Source: JAWLEP01 sp964553045 (lineage in GTDB: Bacteria; Fermentibacterota; Fermentibacteria; Fermentibacterales; JCC-6). From it: a DNA stretch of 64,000 nt. Of this stretch, positions 15,601-23,870 are shown one piece after another. The notes under the pieces are model-generated. The model was not told the DNA's origin and ran no database searches. It was given only the letters and a program-made list of their open reading frames with translations. Location: positions 70,035-134,034 of the forward strand of contig CAZKJG010000006.1 of assembly GCA_964553045.1 (NCBI GenBank). Reading direction: 5' to 3'. The translations under genes and the position numbers were made by a program. The first letter of the stretch is position 1. Each line of letters opens with the position of its first letter.

Positions 15601-17192
15601 TCGATCAGGCTCTGCGCGAGGGTGCTGTCTCCGGCCTCGTAGGCCTCCTCTATCCGGCTGTCATAGACATTGCTGATGTAGGAAAGCGAGTCGCGCTTCA
15701 GCTCGCGCTCCATGAATCGGGCTATGGCTATCCCGTAGTTGGTCTCCTGCACCCAGTCGTGGTCCTGGGCCATGCCGGCCTGGAACTTGGAGGAGAGATC
15801 CTGCAGGGCGAGCCTTATCCGCTCTATCTCGGTCTCCAGCTGCCCCAGCTCCCGGCGGTCCTGCTCGGTACCCCGATTTCTGGCCAGATCCCGGACCTCC
15901 TCCACCGAGACCGCCAAAGCCTCGGTGGACTCCTTGCTGCGGGAGATCAGCCTGCGGATCTGTCCCTGGAGATTCTCCTCCTCGATCGCCGGCAGAGAGA
16001 GCTCGGACTGCAGGCCGCTTATCTCCACGAACAGCTGACGGAGGGCGGCCTCCTCCTCCTCGATAAGTTCCACAAGTGCGAAGTCACCTTGGGTGTAGGC
16101 CTCCTCCTTCAGCTCGGACAGACCGATCCTTATCCTCTCGAGACGCTCCCGTTCGGCCTCGTACTTCTCCTGGGAGACCGACTCGCCATCCCGCATCAGC
16201 ATGTCGTAGTCCTCGGTGTCCAGGTTCTGCTGCAGCAGCCGCTCGTACCTGTCAACGGCTATCTGCAGGTCCTCGGCTCCCAGGGCGCAGTTGGCCATGG
16301 CCAGCTCGAACTCGGATCTGAGGTCGGAACCCGGTACCTCCTCTATCACCCTCTCACAGAGGTTGTAGGCCGCCTGATACCTCTCCATGCGCATCAGGGT
16401 CCAGACCTTGCCCAGCATGGACACGTCGTAGTAGGAGCTGAAGGGTGAGACCCGGTCGTACAGGGACAGAGCCTCCTCGTAGAAGCCCTCCTCCTCCACC
16501 ATTATCTGGGCCAGAGCGATACGGGAGCGGTCGGCCAGCGCCGCCTCGCTGCGCGATCTGCCGGCATTGTCGATTATCTCGTTGAAAAGCGACTTCGCAG
16601 AGGCTATGTCGTCCTCCTCCACGTAACCGACAGCCCGCAGATAATCGGCCAGAGGGGCGTATTCCGATGCCCGGGGCACCTGCGAGAGTCGCTGCCTGGC
16701 CCTGTCGAACTCACCCAGGTTGTGGTAGGCCAGGCCGCCCACGATCTGGACCAGGTCAATGTGGCGGAACTCGGGCTCGGCCTCCCGCAGCTGGTCGGCG
16801 TAGTCCAGGGTGCCCTCGAAGTCCTGCAGCTGGAAGGCTATGAGCTCCAGGCGGAAAAGGGCATTGGCGTTGTAGGAGGACTCGGGGAAGTTGTCGACCA
16901 CGGACTGGAAGGCGTCGCGCGCCCACACGATGGACCCCGCGCTGTAGAGCTCCTCTCCCAGCTCGAAGGCGCTCTGGGCGCTGGACATGATAGCCCTCTG
17001 CCTTCGCAGCTGCACAAGCTCGGCCTGTATGCGCGTGAGCCGCTCCTCCTCCCGGGCTATCTGATCCTCAAGGCTCCGCCTCTCGGCCCTGGCCCGCTGG
17101 AGAAGTACGCCGACGTCCTCTTCTCCATCCTCCTGAGCCAGTGCCGGCAGAGCGATCGCCAGCAGGATCGTTGCGAGCAGAATTCTGGTCAT
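12660..17192 (-). CDS. Very large periplasmic TPR-repeat protein
   Basis: 1510 residues. A clear signal peptide (MTRILLATILLAIALPALAQ) is followed by a coiled coil (about 25-70, Arg/Glu/Leu-rich), then many tetratricopeptide-like repeats rich in Asp-Tyr-Xaa-Glu-Ala and Tyr-Pro-Asp-Ser motifs such as FPDSRFVPDVLVRLAQLYYD. A second coiled coil lies in the 380-460 region. The last 90 residues are an extremely acidic Glu/Gly/Ala tail ending GGGGCFLWPF. GGAAGG precedes the ATG. Position between outer-membrane protein and TolQR motor suggests a long periplasmic scaffold, like the TPR proteins of the Agl/Glt and Nfs systems. It is one of the largest genes here. Confidence 0.85.
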   Translation of the reverse strand: MTRILLATILLAIALPALAQEDGEEDVGVLLQRARAERRSLEDQIAREEERLTRIQAELVQLRRQRAIMSSAQSAFELGEELYSAGSIVWARDAFQSVVDNFPESSYNANALFRLELIAFQLQDFEGTLDYADQLREAEPEFRHIDLVQIVGGLAYHNLGEFDRARQRLSQVPRASEYAPLADYLRAVGYVEEDDIASAKSLFNEIIDNAGRSRSEAALADRSRIALAQIMVEEEGFYEEALSLYDRVSPFSSYYDVSMLGKVWTLMRMERYQAAYNLCERVIEEVPGSDLRSEFELAMANCALGAEDLQIAVDRYERLLQQNLDTEDYDMLMRDGESVSQEKYEAERERLERIRIGLSELKEEAYTQGDFALVELIEEEEAALRQLFVEISGLQSELSLPAIEEENLQGQIRRLISRSKESTEALAVSVEEVRDLARNRGTEQDRRELGQLETEIERIRLALQDLSSKFQAGMAQDHDWVQETNYGIAIARFMERELKRDSLSYISNVYDSRIEEAYEAGDSTLAQSLIEERSRKAQNLSQRINQAAHEAAGYFEEYLASFPDSRFVPDVLVRLAQLYYDIDKSEYLDRMAESETFLPEDYSRSIELYDRVLTNYPDSDVEDVALYSMGYCLTQMGNPTEGVSKYRTLLERHEESDLAGETCMRVGHYYFESFEYDSAYTYFSRILDYPDADPAVYQRSLYELGWTEYMRSNYLHSAAIFGYFIQDSQLMDSLGIPRRGGAMVDEAMEYLAHDFMEQNEGPPVAMATDFLEQLGDDEVSFTVLHHMARFYGEQGYWSDAISAYEALLDRHPGHEQAPFFQAEIASAYEGLGDHEAATEAREELVESYGMESEWAEAVGQEAAMAAVDSLRGSSLEQTIAFYYTKAQESADEAPQQSRSYYGQLIPRIESYLEEFGGTRQAYDFKFLLGDAYYALGQYVSAGDTYMEVGADSISAQRRQDAASNAWSAYMIAYNEQSGVDSAALREKQVEAANFYVNNFPEGENAARFLFGVAGNLYNAGDYMGSRQMYERVYNEYSNSEYVARSARFIAATYEAEEDYAEAEDWYGRASQAVARTGEDLGEDFDQLAAAAAYRDAETLAGSEDTQSIVAAAQRFEESARAHPGSDIAPNALYDAGETYARAGAMEDAIRVFTELADQYPQSDLASKGMLRAAFLAKEAGRHELAGDTYLEAYNRFPSAENVGTALYSAAISYEDAERMALAANVYDMMIAHQAGTAESMVHVYGKYGRYLHEQGQISRARQMYQSCVETFDQYRTGDVYFPAQSAFYLAEIAYEDYAAQETNVETAQLKTQLMQQVEQWYSKAIGYRTDYYFMAACARAGELYEDYANVIAFMDPPPEIADDPEAVDAFYNQLYTQFYEPKMQQAQTVYSTAVEKAANQGIDNEWVDRAVENLELLAPGAVAELGYVTEEESAADSTGAGGAEGPEAGEGGEETEEGFEQQEEEQAGEEAGADEADSGETGPEAEEDTAAEEEPSETEDGGGGCFLWPF

Positions 17193-17204
17193 TCGGCCTT
17201 CCAG

Positions 17205-18134
17205 CTAGTTGCGTTCCTCGAGAAGATCGCGAAGCCTCTGAAGCTCGGCTTCGGCCGCGCGCCTGCGCGCCTCCAGCTCCTCCAGCCGGTCCCTGGACCT
17301 CTCGATTCTCTGCCGCTCCCTCTCCAGCTCCACCCTGCGCGCGCCCAGGAGCGGGCCGAACTGGGAACGGATGCTGAAGGAGTACTTGGCGTTCTGCATG
17401 ACGTCCTGCGGGTTCTGGCCGTCGGGGGGAAACACGGCCTGTTCTAACTCGGCCCAGGCCAGCTGCAGCGTGAAGTACTTGCTTATGTCGTAGCTGAACC
17501 CCAGGTTCAGGTCCCGTCCATCCTGCTCCATCCCCACGGTGATTACGTCGGTGGGCCGGTAGATGACCGAGCCGAAAAGTCCGTGGGCAACCTGGCTGCC
17601 GATTCCCAGGGCCCCTCCGTCGATCACGCCTACGAAGCGACCTATACCTATGCCCAGGCTTACAGTGGCCTCAAGGCCCAGCAGGTAGCGCAGGTCCTTC
17701 GATGCCACGCCGTAGGCCGACCAGTTCTGGGCGTGGTCGTAGCCGTAGTACTCCCCGTCCACCTTGAAACACTCGATGTACTCCTCGGTGGAGATGTTCT
17801 CCACGCCTATGGCGAAGGCCGGGACATCGATGCCCTCCTGCAGTATTCGGACCTTGACGTTGCCGGCTATTCCGCCTTCTCCCAAGTAACTTACGCCAAC
17901 CTGTCCGTATTCGAACGCGCCGATATCGAGGTGTCCGGTGAGCATGAACTCGCTGTCGGTGCTGCCCAGGGAATCCTCCACGGTGTAGGCCGACGCGCCG
18001 AGCTCCACCTCCACCTCGGTGTGATCGAGAACGTAAGCGTCGGGAGAGTCGAAAACGCCGCTTCTAGTGAATGGCAGGGAACCTGCAGACGCGGCTCCCA
18101 CAGCCGCCAGGACCAGCAACGAGCAGTGCCGCAT
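17205..18134 (-). CDS. Outer-membrane barrel-like protein with C-terminal coiled coil
   Basis: 309 residues and the first gene of the operon. Residues 1-18 are a signal peptide. The body alternates short hydrophobic and polar strands (VEVELGASAYTVEDS, GHLDIGAFEYGQVGVSYLG, FTLQLAWAELEQA), fitting a small outer-membrane beta barrel of the YjbH or conjugal-transporter type. From about residue 265 it turns into an Arg/Glu-rich coiled coil running to the end. The ATG has GGAGG 6 nt upstream and a good promoter at 18195-18223. Inferred role: outer-membrane end of the trans-envelope machine whose motor is encoded downstream. Confidence 0.65.
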   Translation of the reverse strand: MRHCSLLVLAAVGAASAGSLPFTRSGVFDSPDAYVLDHTEVEVELGASAYTVEDSLGSTDSEFMLTGHLDIGAFEYGQVGVSYLGEGGIAGNVKVRILQEGIDVPAFAIGVENISTEEYIECFKVDGEYYGYDHAQNWSAYGVASKDLRYLLGLEATVSLGIGIGRFVGVIDGGALGIGSQVAHGLFGSVIYRPTDVITVGMEQDGRDLNLGFSYDISKYFTLQLAWAELEQAVFPPDGQNPQDVMQNAKYSFSIRSQFGPLLGARRVELERERQRIERSRDRLEELEARRRAAEAELQRLRDLLEERN

Positions 18135-18194
18135 AGCTATCCTCCGAAACCAAAGGACAAGAGACTTCCATCATCTGCCATCTTCGTCTTTTGA

Positions 18195-18223
18195 ATTATT
18201 CTCCATAATACCCATATGGTCAA
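18195..18223 (-). promoter_or_regulatory. Sigma-70-like promoter of the TolQR/TonB machine operon
   Basis: On the minus strand TTGACC (18223-18218) and AATAAT (18200-18195) are 17 nt apart, each one base from consensus. Expected transcription start near 18188, about 54 nt upstream of the ATG at 18134. Confidence 0.7.
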
Positions 18224-18366
18224 CCGAAGCATGTATTTTGGCCGCGGGCGCGGATACGGTGCGTAGTGCGTAGGGCCGGCGCCGTAAAACAACCACATTG
18301 TGTTCTATAACGCCGGCATGGCGCCTTGCCAAGCTGGATACACACCCTCCGACGCTTCGAACACCG

Positions 18367-18396
18367 TTGACTTCCATGCCTCCTTGTCCGTAGTAT
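18367..18396 (+). promoter_or_regulatory. Sigma-70-like promoter of the propeller exoprotein
   Basis: TTGACT (18367-18372), an 18-nt spacer, then TAGTAT (18391-18396). The same TAGTAT -10 box is found at 56878. The predicted leader is about 48 nt to the TTG start. Confidence 0.5.
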
Positions 18397-18450
18397 GCGT
18401 CAGATAAAGAAAAGGTTCCCGATCAATCCCCTCTTCCGGGAGGGCTTGTA

Positions 18451-21285
18451 TTGACTGCAGTGGTTGCACTTGCCTGCCTGGCCGTCACGGCGGGCGCGCC
18501 GATCTGGGAGATCGATACCGCAGGAACTCCCCGGAGCGGCCCCCTCCTGGTGCCCATGGGCGGAGGCGGCATGGCCGTGCTCCTCCCCCTGGGCGACCGG
18601 GGCCTCGGGGGCTGGGGCCCCTCCGGAGACCCCCTGCCGGGATTCCCCCTTCAGGACGGGCACGGTGTCGTCCAGAGGCCCGCCCTGGCAGGTGACGCGG
18701 GTGGGGAGCCCCTGGTGGCCTGGGCCGACGACGGGGGCCTGCTCCATCTGGTCGGCCCCCGGGGCCTCGAGCAGCCGGGATGGCCGGTGGACCTGGGTGC
18801 CAGGCCGGTCACCGGAGTCACCGCCTGCGACCTGGACGGCGACGGAGACAGGGAGCTGGCGGTGGGCACCTCCGACGCCAGAGCGCACCTCCTGGACCTC
18901 GACGGAAACAGCATTCAGGGATGGCCGCTGAATCTGCCGGAGAAGCTGCTCTGGCAGCCGGTGCAGATCACCCTCTCCGGGGAGAGCGGAAGGGCGCTGG
19001 TCATGGCCCTGGCCAACACCAGGATCACGGCAGTGGGCAGAGACGGGGCCGCCCTTCCGGGATGGCCGCTGCAGGTGGGCTCGCCGGCCGGCAGCATCCC
19101 CGTAACCGCGGATATCGATTCCGACGGGCTCATGGACGTGGTCTTCGCGACCCAGAACAGGAAGGTCTACGTCGTAGACGCACGTGGGGCCGTGCTGGAG
19201 GAATGGCCCTTCCTGCTGGACGACCCGCCCGTTCGAGGCCCCGCGGCGCTGGGGGCGGTGGACCAGGAGACAGCCAGGCCGCAGATAGGCGTGAGCACCA
19301 GGGACAGCGTGGTCTACCTGATCAACGGAGACGCGAGACTGGCCGGCACCTGGAGGTGGCCGAACAGGCCCGGAGCGATGCCCACCCAGCCCATCATCTC
19401 CCAGTCCGACGGCTTCACCGGCGTCATCGTGGGGTGCAACGACGGAACGGTTCACGCATGGAACGCCGAGGGTGCCGAGATCGAGGGCTATCCGCTGGAG
19501 CACGGGCAGCGGATAATGCACACGCCGGCGGCCGGTGACGTGACGGGGGACGGCGGTCTTGAACTGGCCGTGGTGGGTGTGGGCGGCAAGCTGGCTCTGT
19601 ACCCCCTGGCGTCCGGTTCCCGCTCCCCGGGCCCGTGGCCCCAGACGCTCTCCGACCCCTGCAACACCGGCAGCTACGGAGCCTCCTTCCTGCCGGTGGC
19701 CCGGGTGGGCGATGTGATCGGCGAGCAGACGGGCCCCGTCGAGGTGGAATACGAGGTGGAGCGGGCCGACGTGACCGGCGTATCCGTTGCCTACTCGACA
19801 GACGCCGGGTACAGGTGGACCCCGACGTCCGCCTGGCGGCAAACGGGTACGGGGATCCTCTGGAGATCCGAGGAGGACCTTCCCGACGGAGACTATCCGG
19901 AGTGCATGCTGAGGATCACGCCCTTCTCCCGCAGGGGACCGGGGGTGGCGGGGACCACGCCCGTCTTCCGGCTGGACAACAACAGGCCTCCGGTGATCTA
20001 TCTGAACACGCCGAGAAGGGGAGAGAACGGCCGATGGCGCATAACCTACGCCGTAGAGGAGCCGGAGGGAGACACCATTCAGCTGCAGGCCCAGTACTCC
20101 GCGGACGGCGGCAGGACATGGCTGCGCGCCGGTCTGACCGGCCCCACCGTGGAGATAGAACCCTGGATGTACGGCGAGCCCGTATACTGGCCGGTACCGG
20201 AGGCCCTGGAGGGCACGGATCCGAACAGCATCCACCTGAGGCTCAGGGCGGCCGACCGTGACCCCGGCCCGTGGCAGACGATAGCCGGACTGTCGGACTC
20301 GGTCGGAAGGCCTCCCGCCGGGCAGATACTGGCCCCCGAGACGGAGGTAAGGGACAGGGTCTCCCTGGGCGTTCGCCTCTTCAACCCGGAAGAGAATCCG
20401 ACGGAGATGAGCTACCAGTACACCTTGGACGGCGGCCGCACCTGGAAGCCGGCAACCGTTACCGAGCCGGAGGAGGGCGCCCCCTCCGCCTACCAGTACG
20501 AGATCGTCTGGCACTCCGATGTGGACGAGCCCGCGGGCGACCATCCGGAGGTGCTCTTCCGGGCCGTCCCCGACGAGACGGAGAGCAGCGTGGCAGTCCC
20601 CTCCTCCCCCTTTCACCTGGACAACAACCACCTGCCCACCGTGGAGGTCCGTTCGCCGGGTTCGTGGGAGATCTTCCAGGGAGTGGTCCCGGTCAGGCTT
20701 GAGCTGGATGACCTTGAGGACGACAGCCTCTGGGTGGGCGTGGAGTACCGGCCGGCCGACGGGGGTGCGTGGCGGCGGGCCGATGGGGTGATGGGCGGCG
20801 GCCCCCTCCCTTCGGGCTCCTACAGGTCGGTGGTACGCTGGAACAGCTCGTCCGACTTCCCGGGTGTGGACTCCCGCGAGCTGGAGCTCAGGGTGCTGGT
20901 GGCCGACCGTGATACGGTCAGGTCCGATGTCCGCGGCCCGATCATCGTGGAGAACGACGACCTCCCCGCCTTCATGCAGGCCAGCATAGTCTCCCGGGAC
21001 AGGCGGGCCGAAGAGCTGGTCGTATCCTTCGAGCTGGCCGACCCGGGGGGCAGGCCGCTTAGCCTGGACGCTGACTACAGCATTGACGGAGGCTTGACCT
21101 GGCGGGACGCCAGGGTGGAGGGAGACCTCTACGGTCTGGTCCGGGACGACTACGGAGGCAGGATAACCTGGCGCTACGGTTCCGATGTGGGGGAAAGCCC
21201 AGGCCACGCCCTGCTGCGGCTAACGCCCACCTTCGGCGACAACGCCGGAGAGCCCAGGGTACTGGAGCTGGTGACCGGAAGCTAG
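18451..21285 (+). CDS. Secreted beta-propeller protein with Ig/Fn3-like C-terminal repeats
   Basis: 944 residues. It starts at a TTG with GGGAGGG 7 nt upstream and opens with a short signal peptide ending near VTAGAPIWE. The first half has propeller blades with a recurring GWPL or GFPL strand and FG-GAP-type calcium loops (CDLDGDGDRELAVGT, TADIDSDGLMDVVFAT). From about residue 430 there are four to five Ig/Fn3-like units, each with a Tyr-Ser-Xaa-Asp-Gly-Gly-Arg/Tyr-Thr-Trp motif (YSADGGRTW, YTLDGGRTW, YSIDGGLTW). No sorting tail is seen. Function unknown; an extracellular binding or adhesion role is likely. Its stop overlaps the stop of the convergent ThyX-like gene in a shared CTAG. Confidence 0.75.
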   Translation: MTAVVALACLAVTAGAPIWEIDTAGTPRSGPLLVPMGGGGMAVLLPLGDRGLGGWGPSGDPLPGFPLQDGHGVVQRPALAGDAGGEPLVAWADDGGLLHLVGPRGLEQPGWPVDLGARPVTGVTACDLDGDGDRELAVGTSDARAHLLDLDGNSIQGWPLNLPEKLLWQPVQITLSGESGRALVMALANTRITAVGRDGAALPGWPLQVGSPAGSIPVTADIDSDGLMDVVFATQNRKVYVVDARGAVLEEWPFLLDDPPVRGPAALGAVDQETARPQIGVSTRDSVVYLINGDARLAGTWRWPNRPGAMPTQPIISQSDGFTGVIVGCNDGTVHAWNAEGAEIEGYPLEHGQRIMHTPAAGDVTGDGGLELAVVGVGGKLALYPLASGSRSPGPWPQTLSDPCNTGSYGASFLPVARVGDVIGEQTGPVEVEYEVERADVTGVSVAYSTDAGYRWTPTSAWRQTGTGILWRSEEDLPDGDYPECMLRITPFSRRGPGVAGTTPVFRLDNNRPPVIYLNTPRRGENGRWRITYAVEEPEGDTIQLQAQYSADGGRTWLRAGLTGPTVEIEPWMYGEPVYWPVPEALEGTDPNSIHLRLRAADRDPGPWQTIAGLSDSVGRPPAGQILAPETEVRDRVSLGVRLFNPEENPTEMSYQYTLDGGRTWKPATVTEPEEGAPSAYQYEIVWHSDVDEPAGDHPEVLFRAVPDETESSVAVPSSPFHLDNNHLPTVEVRSPGSWEIFQGVVPVRLELDDLEDDSLWVGVEYRPADGGAWRRADGVMGGGPLPSGSYRSVVRWNSSSDFPGVDSRELELRVLVADRDTVRSDVRGPIIVENDDLPAFMQASIVSRDRRAEELVVSFELADPGGRPLSLDADYSIDGGLTWRDARVEGDLYGLVRDDYGGRITWRYGSDVGESPGHALLRLTPTFGDNAGEPRVLELVTGS

Positions 21286-22592
21286 TCGCCGGCGGAAGCC
21301 CTCGACGCCGCCGTACCCATGGTCAGTGGTGCCTCGGCCGAGGCCAGCTCCACCATCCTTCCGGCCAGGCCGCGTATGTCCCACTGGGCGTGGCTGTCCA
21401 TCCTCAGCCTGGCGAAGTGGTAGAGCTCCCTGGCGTTAATCCGCAGAACTGCCGTTCTGCGATGGGCGTTGGTGAGCATGTACTCCGAGGCGCGCTCACC
21501 CAGGTCGGTGCTCCAGCGGCGGTACTCGCCGGCGGCCTCCTCCAGCAAGTCCTCCAGCCCGTTCCTGCGGAAGCTGGGGGGAAGCCTCGTCCCCAGTTCC
21601 GTCGAGTAGGCCGAGACCAGCTGCGTGCTCATGCGGTGTCTCTTCAGCTGGGCATAGGCCGTTGCCGACACGAGAACCTCGAAAGTGAATGACGCCAGCT
21701 CCCAGTCCCTGGGGACCGCGTCGTAGGGACCCAAATGGCCCAGGGCCCTCTGAAACAGCTCCCTTCGGCTGTCTTCATCCGTCTTCGGCCAGAGTCGCAC
21801 CGCCTCCTCCAGGGGCAGCCCTCTCTCCCGCTGCAGCAGTCGGGCTCCCACCTCCCGGTCGCCGTCGCCGCGAACCACCACGACGCTTTCGTCGCACCCC
21901 CACCCTGTCGGACGGTGCTGCCGCCAGGCCAGCCGGTCCATCTCCACCGGCTCCAGGTGCCGCAGGAGAGATGGAGCCACTTCCTCCGCCGAGGAAAGCA
22001 GAAGCCGGGCCAGCGTTCGCACCTCCATCAGGGGATGGGCCGAGAGGCGCCGGATCATATGCTCCAGCTCCCTGGCGTTCAGCGACATTCCCATCTGGCT
22101 TGAAGCTGCAAGGGGCAGAAGGTACCTGGCATCCTCCCGGGCCCTGCCCGCCTGCAGTCCGGCCCCTTCCAGCGCATCGCACGCTGTCCGGTAGAGCTCG
22201 AAGAGGCGCTCCAGGGAGGCCGCCCATTCCCCCCTGCCCTTCTGCGGCACCTCCTCCGGAATCACCCAGTCCCTGTCCAGCCTGATGTAGCGCTGGGACT
22301 TCTCGGTGAAGCTGGCCAGGCGGAAAGACTGCACGGCCTCGGCCGCCAGCCTGCTCAGTCCCAGGAGGTCGAAGTTGAAGAAGGCGTGCTCGGCCACGGA
22401 TCCGTGGCCATAGCCGAATACTATGCGGCGGTTGGAGTCCCTGGCCCTCTCCACCTCTTCGGCGGCCTCGCTTCGGAGCAGGCCTATCGGTCTGGGATCG
22501 CGGCTTATCCTGGCGTAGGCGGCCGAGAGGGTCTCCGGAGTGGACGAGCGATTCTCGACGTCTGTGTTGAAACCCGCAAGCCTTACTTCCAC
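21282..22592 (-). CDS. Double-domain ThyX-like protein (flavin-dependent thymidylate synthase family)
   Basis: 436 residues, about twice a normal ThyX (210-250). Both halves resemble ThyX. N-half: GHGSVAEHAFFNFDLLGLSR, FRLASFTEKSQRYIRL and REDARYLLPLAASSQMGMSLNAREL. C-half: FEVLVSATAYAQLKRHRMSTQ, AHRRTAVLRINARELYHFARLR and HAQWDIRG. The catalytic ThyX motif RHRxxSxNxxSxRY is split between them: the N-half keeps SF-E-S-RY but lost the leading Arg-His, while the C-half keeps RHR but not the rest. It may work as an intramolecular pseudo-dimer or have another role. GTG start after GGAAGGAA; overlaps the GH84 gene by 10 nt. Confidence 0.8.
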   Translation of the reverse strand: MEVRLAGFNTDVENRSSTPETLSAAYARISRDPRPIGLLRSEAAEEVERARDSNRRIVFGYGHGSVAEHAFFNFDLLGLSRLAAEAVQSFRLASFTEKSQRYIRLDRDWVIPEEVPQKGRGEWAASLERLFELYRTACDALEGAGLQAGRAREDARYLLPLAASSQMGMSLNARELEHMIRRLSAHPLMEVRTLARLLLSSAEEVAPSLLRHLEPVEMDRLAWRQHRPTGWGCDESVVVVRGDGDREVGARLLQRERGLPLEEAVRLWPKTDEDSRRELFQRALGHLGPYDAVPRDWELASFTFEVLVSATAYAQLKRHRMSTQLVSAYSTELGTRLPPSFRRNGLEDLLEEAAGEYRRWSTDLGERASEYMLTNAHRRTAVLRINARELYHFARLRMDSHAQWDIRGLAGRMVELASAEAPLTMGTAASRASAGD

Positions 22593-23761
22593 TTCCTTCC
22601 GCCTCCCTCACGTTCGTCCGCCATCCGGGCCAGTGCCGCGGCCAGCGGATGTTCGTACGGCAGTCTCCCCTCCAGGAGGTATGCCAGATCCTTCGGCCCC
22701 CTCCCCGACATGGCCCCGGAAGCTATGGACAGCATCCTCCTCAGGTCAACAGCGTAGGGGAGCAGGTCGAAGCCGCCGCTGAGCCCGGGAAGCTCGTCGG
22801 TCAGCTCTCCCAGGGCTGCCAGCGCCGGTTCCAGCCAGCGGGGGGACGGTCCCCCGGACCTCAGGCTGCCGGCAAGCTCATCCAGCATCTCGCGGCCCTC
22901 CGGCGGAAGCTCCCAAGGGGTGTGGTGGAAGAGGGCCATGATCCGCCAGCCTTCCAGCCTTCGCCCGAGGTCGACCGGCCAATCAGGGGCGACGCCGCAG
23001 GCTCCGGCCATCCTCCAGACTGCGTGCAGGGCCGCCGGGAACGCGGAGGAGGGGTTGAGCAGGTATCCGTTCCGGGGGGGTATCCTGCCGTCCAGAGGGC
23101 CCAGGTACACACGCCGAAGGCAGTAGTCGTCGGCAAGCAGGTTGTCCCAGACCAGAGGTCGGCCCCGCAACCCCGGGACGGACAGGTCATTCGGGCCCAG
23201 CGTCCTGGAAACCACCTGCGATCCGGTCCACATGAGGTTCCAGCCCGGAGACAGGCCCTCCGCCATCCGCCGGATGTAGGCTGCGCCGTCCATCATTTCC
23301 ACCAGCTCGGTGCAGTACACGGCCGGGCAGACGGTAACCGGCACACCCAGCCTCTCCGTCGCCTTCCTGGCCACAGACAGATGGAGGTCAGCCAGCTCGG
23401 CGCCGGCGGTCTCTACCTGGTCGTCGAAGAGCAGCGCGACTCCGGAGGCCCCGGCTTCGACCGCCCGGGTGAGCTTTGAACGGAGCATCCCGGTATCTTC
23501 CGGCCGTGCTCCCGCCGGACTGACTCCGAAGACAACCGAGATGCCCAGCCGGCGGCCGGACTCCAGTAGATCGAGAACCGTCTTCCAGGCGTCTTCCGGA
23601 TAGGGGGCACGCCAGTCGTCCCGGTGCCAGCGGTCGTTCTTGGGAGCGTACATGTAGACCGGATTCTCCAGGACCGCCAGCTGGCCCAGCAGACTCCTGC
23701 GCTGGGCGGGAGTGTAGGGACGGCCGTAAAAGCCCTCCACCACGCCTCTGGCGTGTGCCAT
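22583..23761 (-). CDS. GH84 O-GlcNAcase-like glycosidase, cytosolic
   Basis: 392 residues. The GH84 core is clear: RGVVEGFYGRPYTPAQR at the N-terminus, VYMYAPKNDRWHRDDWR, the catalytic Asp113-Asp114 pair in LLFDDQ, MWTGSQVVS (177-185) and the WDN loop (205-207). GH84 enzymes remove GlcNAc from Ser/Thr of proteins by substrate-assisted catalysis. The protein starts directly with the catalytic domain and has no signal peptide, so it should act inside the cell, unlike most secreted bacterial GH84 enzymes. AGAGG precedes the ATG. It is translationally coupled to the ThyX-like gene downstream. No O-GlcNAc transferase was seen in this window. Confidence 0.88.
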   Translation of the reverse strand: MAHARGVVEGFYGRPYTPAQRRSLLGQLAVLENPVYMYAPKNDRWHRDDWRAPYPEDAWKTVLDLLESGRRLGISVVFGVSPAGARPEDTGMLRSKLTRAVEAGASGVALLFDDQVETAGAELADLHLSVARKATERLGVPVTVCPAVYCTELVEMMDGAAYIRRMAEGLSPGWNLMWTGSQVVSRTLGPNDLSVPGLRGRPLVWDNLLADDYCLRRVYLGPLDGRIPPRNGYLLNPSSAFPAALHAVWRMAGACGVAPDWPVDLGRRLEGWRIMALFHHTPWELPPEGREMLDELAGSLRSGGPSPRWLEPALAALGELTDELPGLSGGFDLLPYAVDLRRMLSIASGAMSGRGPKDLAYLLEGRLPYEHPLAAALARMADEREGGGRKWK

Positions 23762-23870
23762 TAAGCTACCTCTTTCGCCGTCGGTTGTTGACTTGGCTTC
23801 TGCGGTTATCTAGCTTCCCGGCTGAATCAGAGCAAACCCCGCCGGGCTTCAACTATAGGAGGGTAGCAAC

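Larger units (their letters stand above)
18135..18450. other. Divergent promoter region
   Basis: 316 nt without a gene. It holds one promoter on each strand (18195-18223 minus; 18367-18396 plus). The AT-rich patch at 18191-18235 contrasts with the GC-rich rest. Confidence 0.6.

Noticed and set aside
14691..16448. 585-codon ORF antisense to the TPR gene
   Set aside because: Gly/Val/Leu/His-rich, low-complexity product typical of the opposite frame of GC-rich genes; the minus-strand protein has TPR motifs and a signal peptide.
18400..21207. 935-codon ORF on the minus strand opposite the propeller exoprotein
   Set aside because: Exact shadow of the plus-strand gene: Pro/Arg/Gly/His-rich product without domains, no start or ribosome-binding site, while the plus strand has promoter, start, signal peptide and FG-GAP loops.
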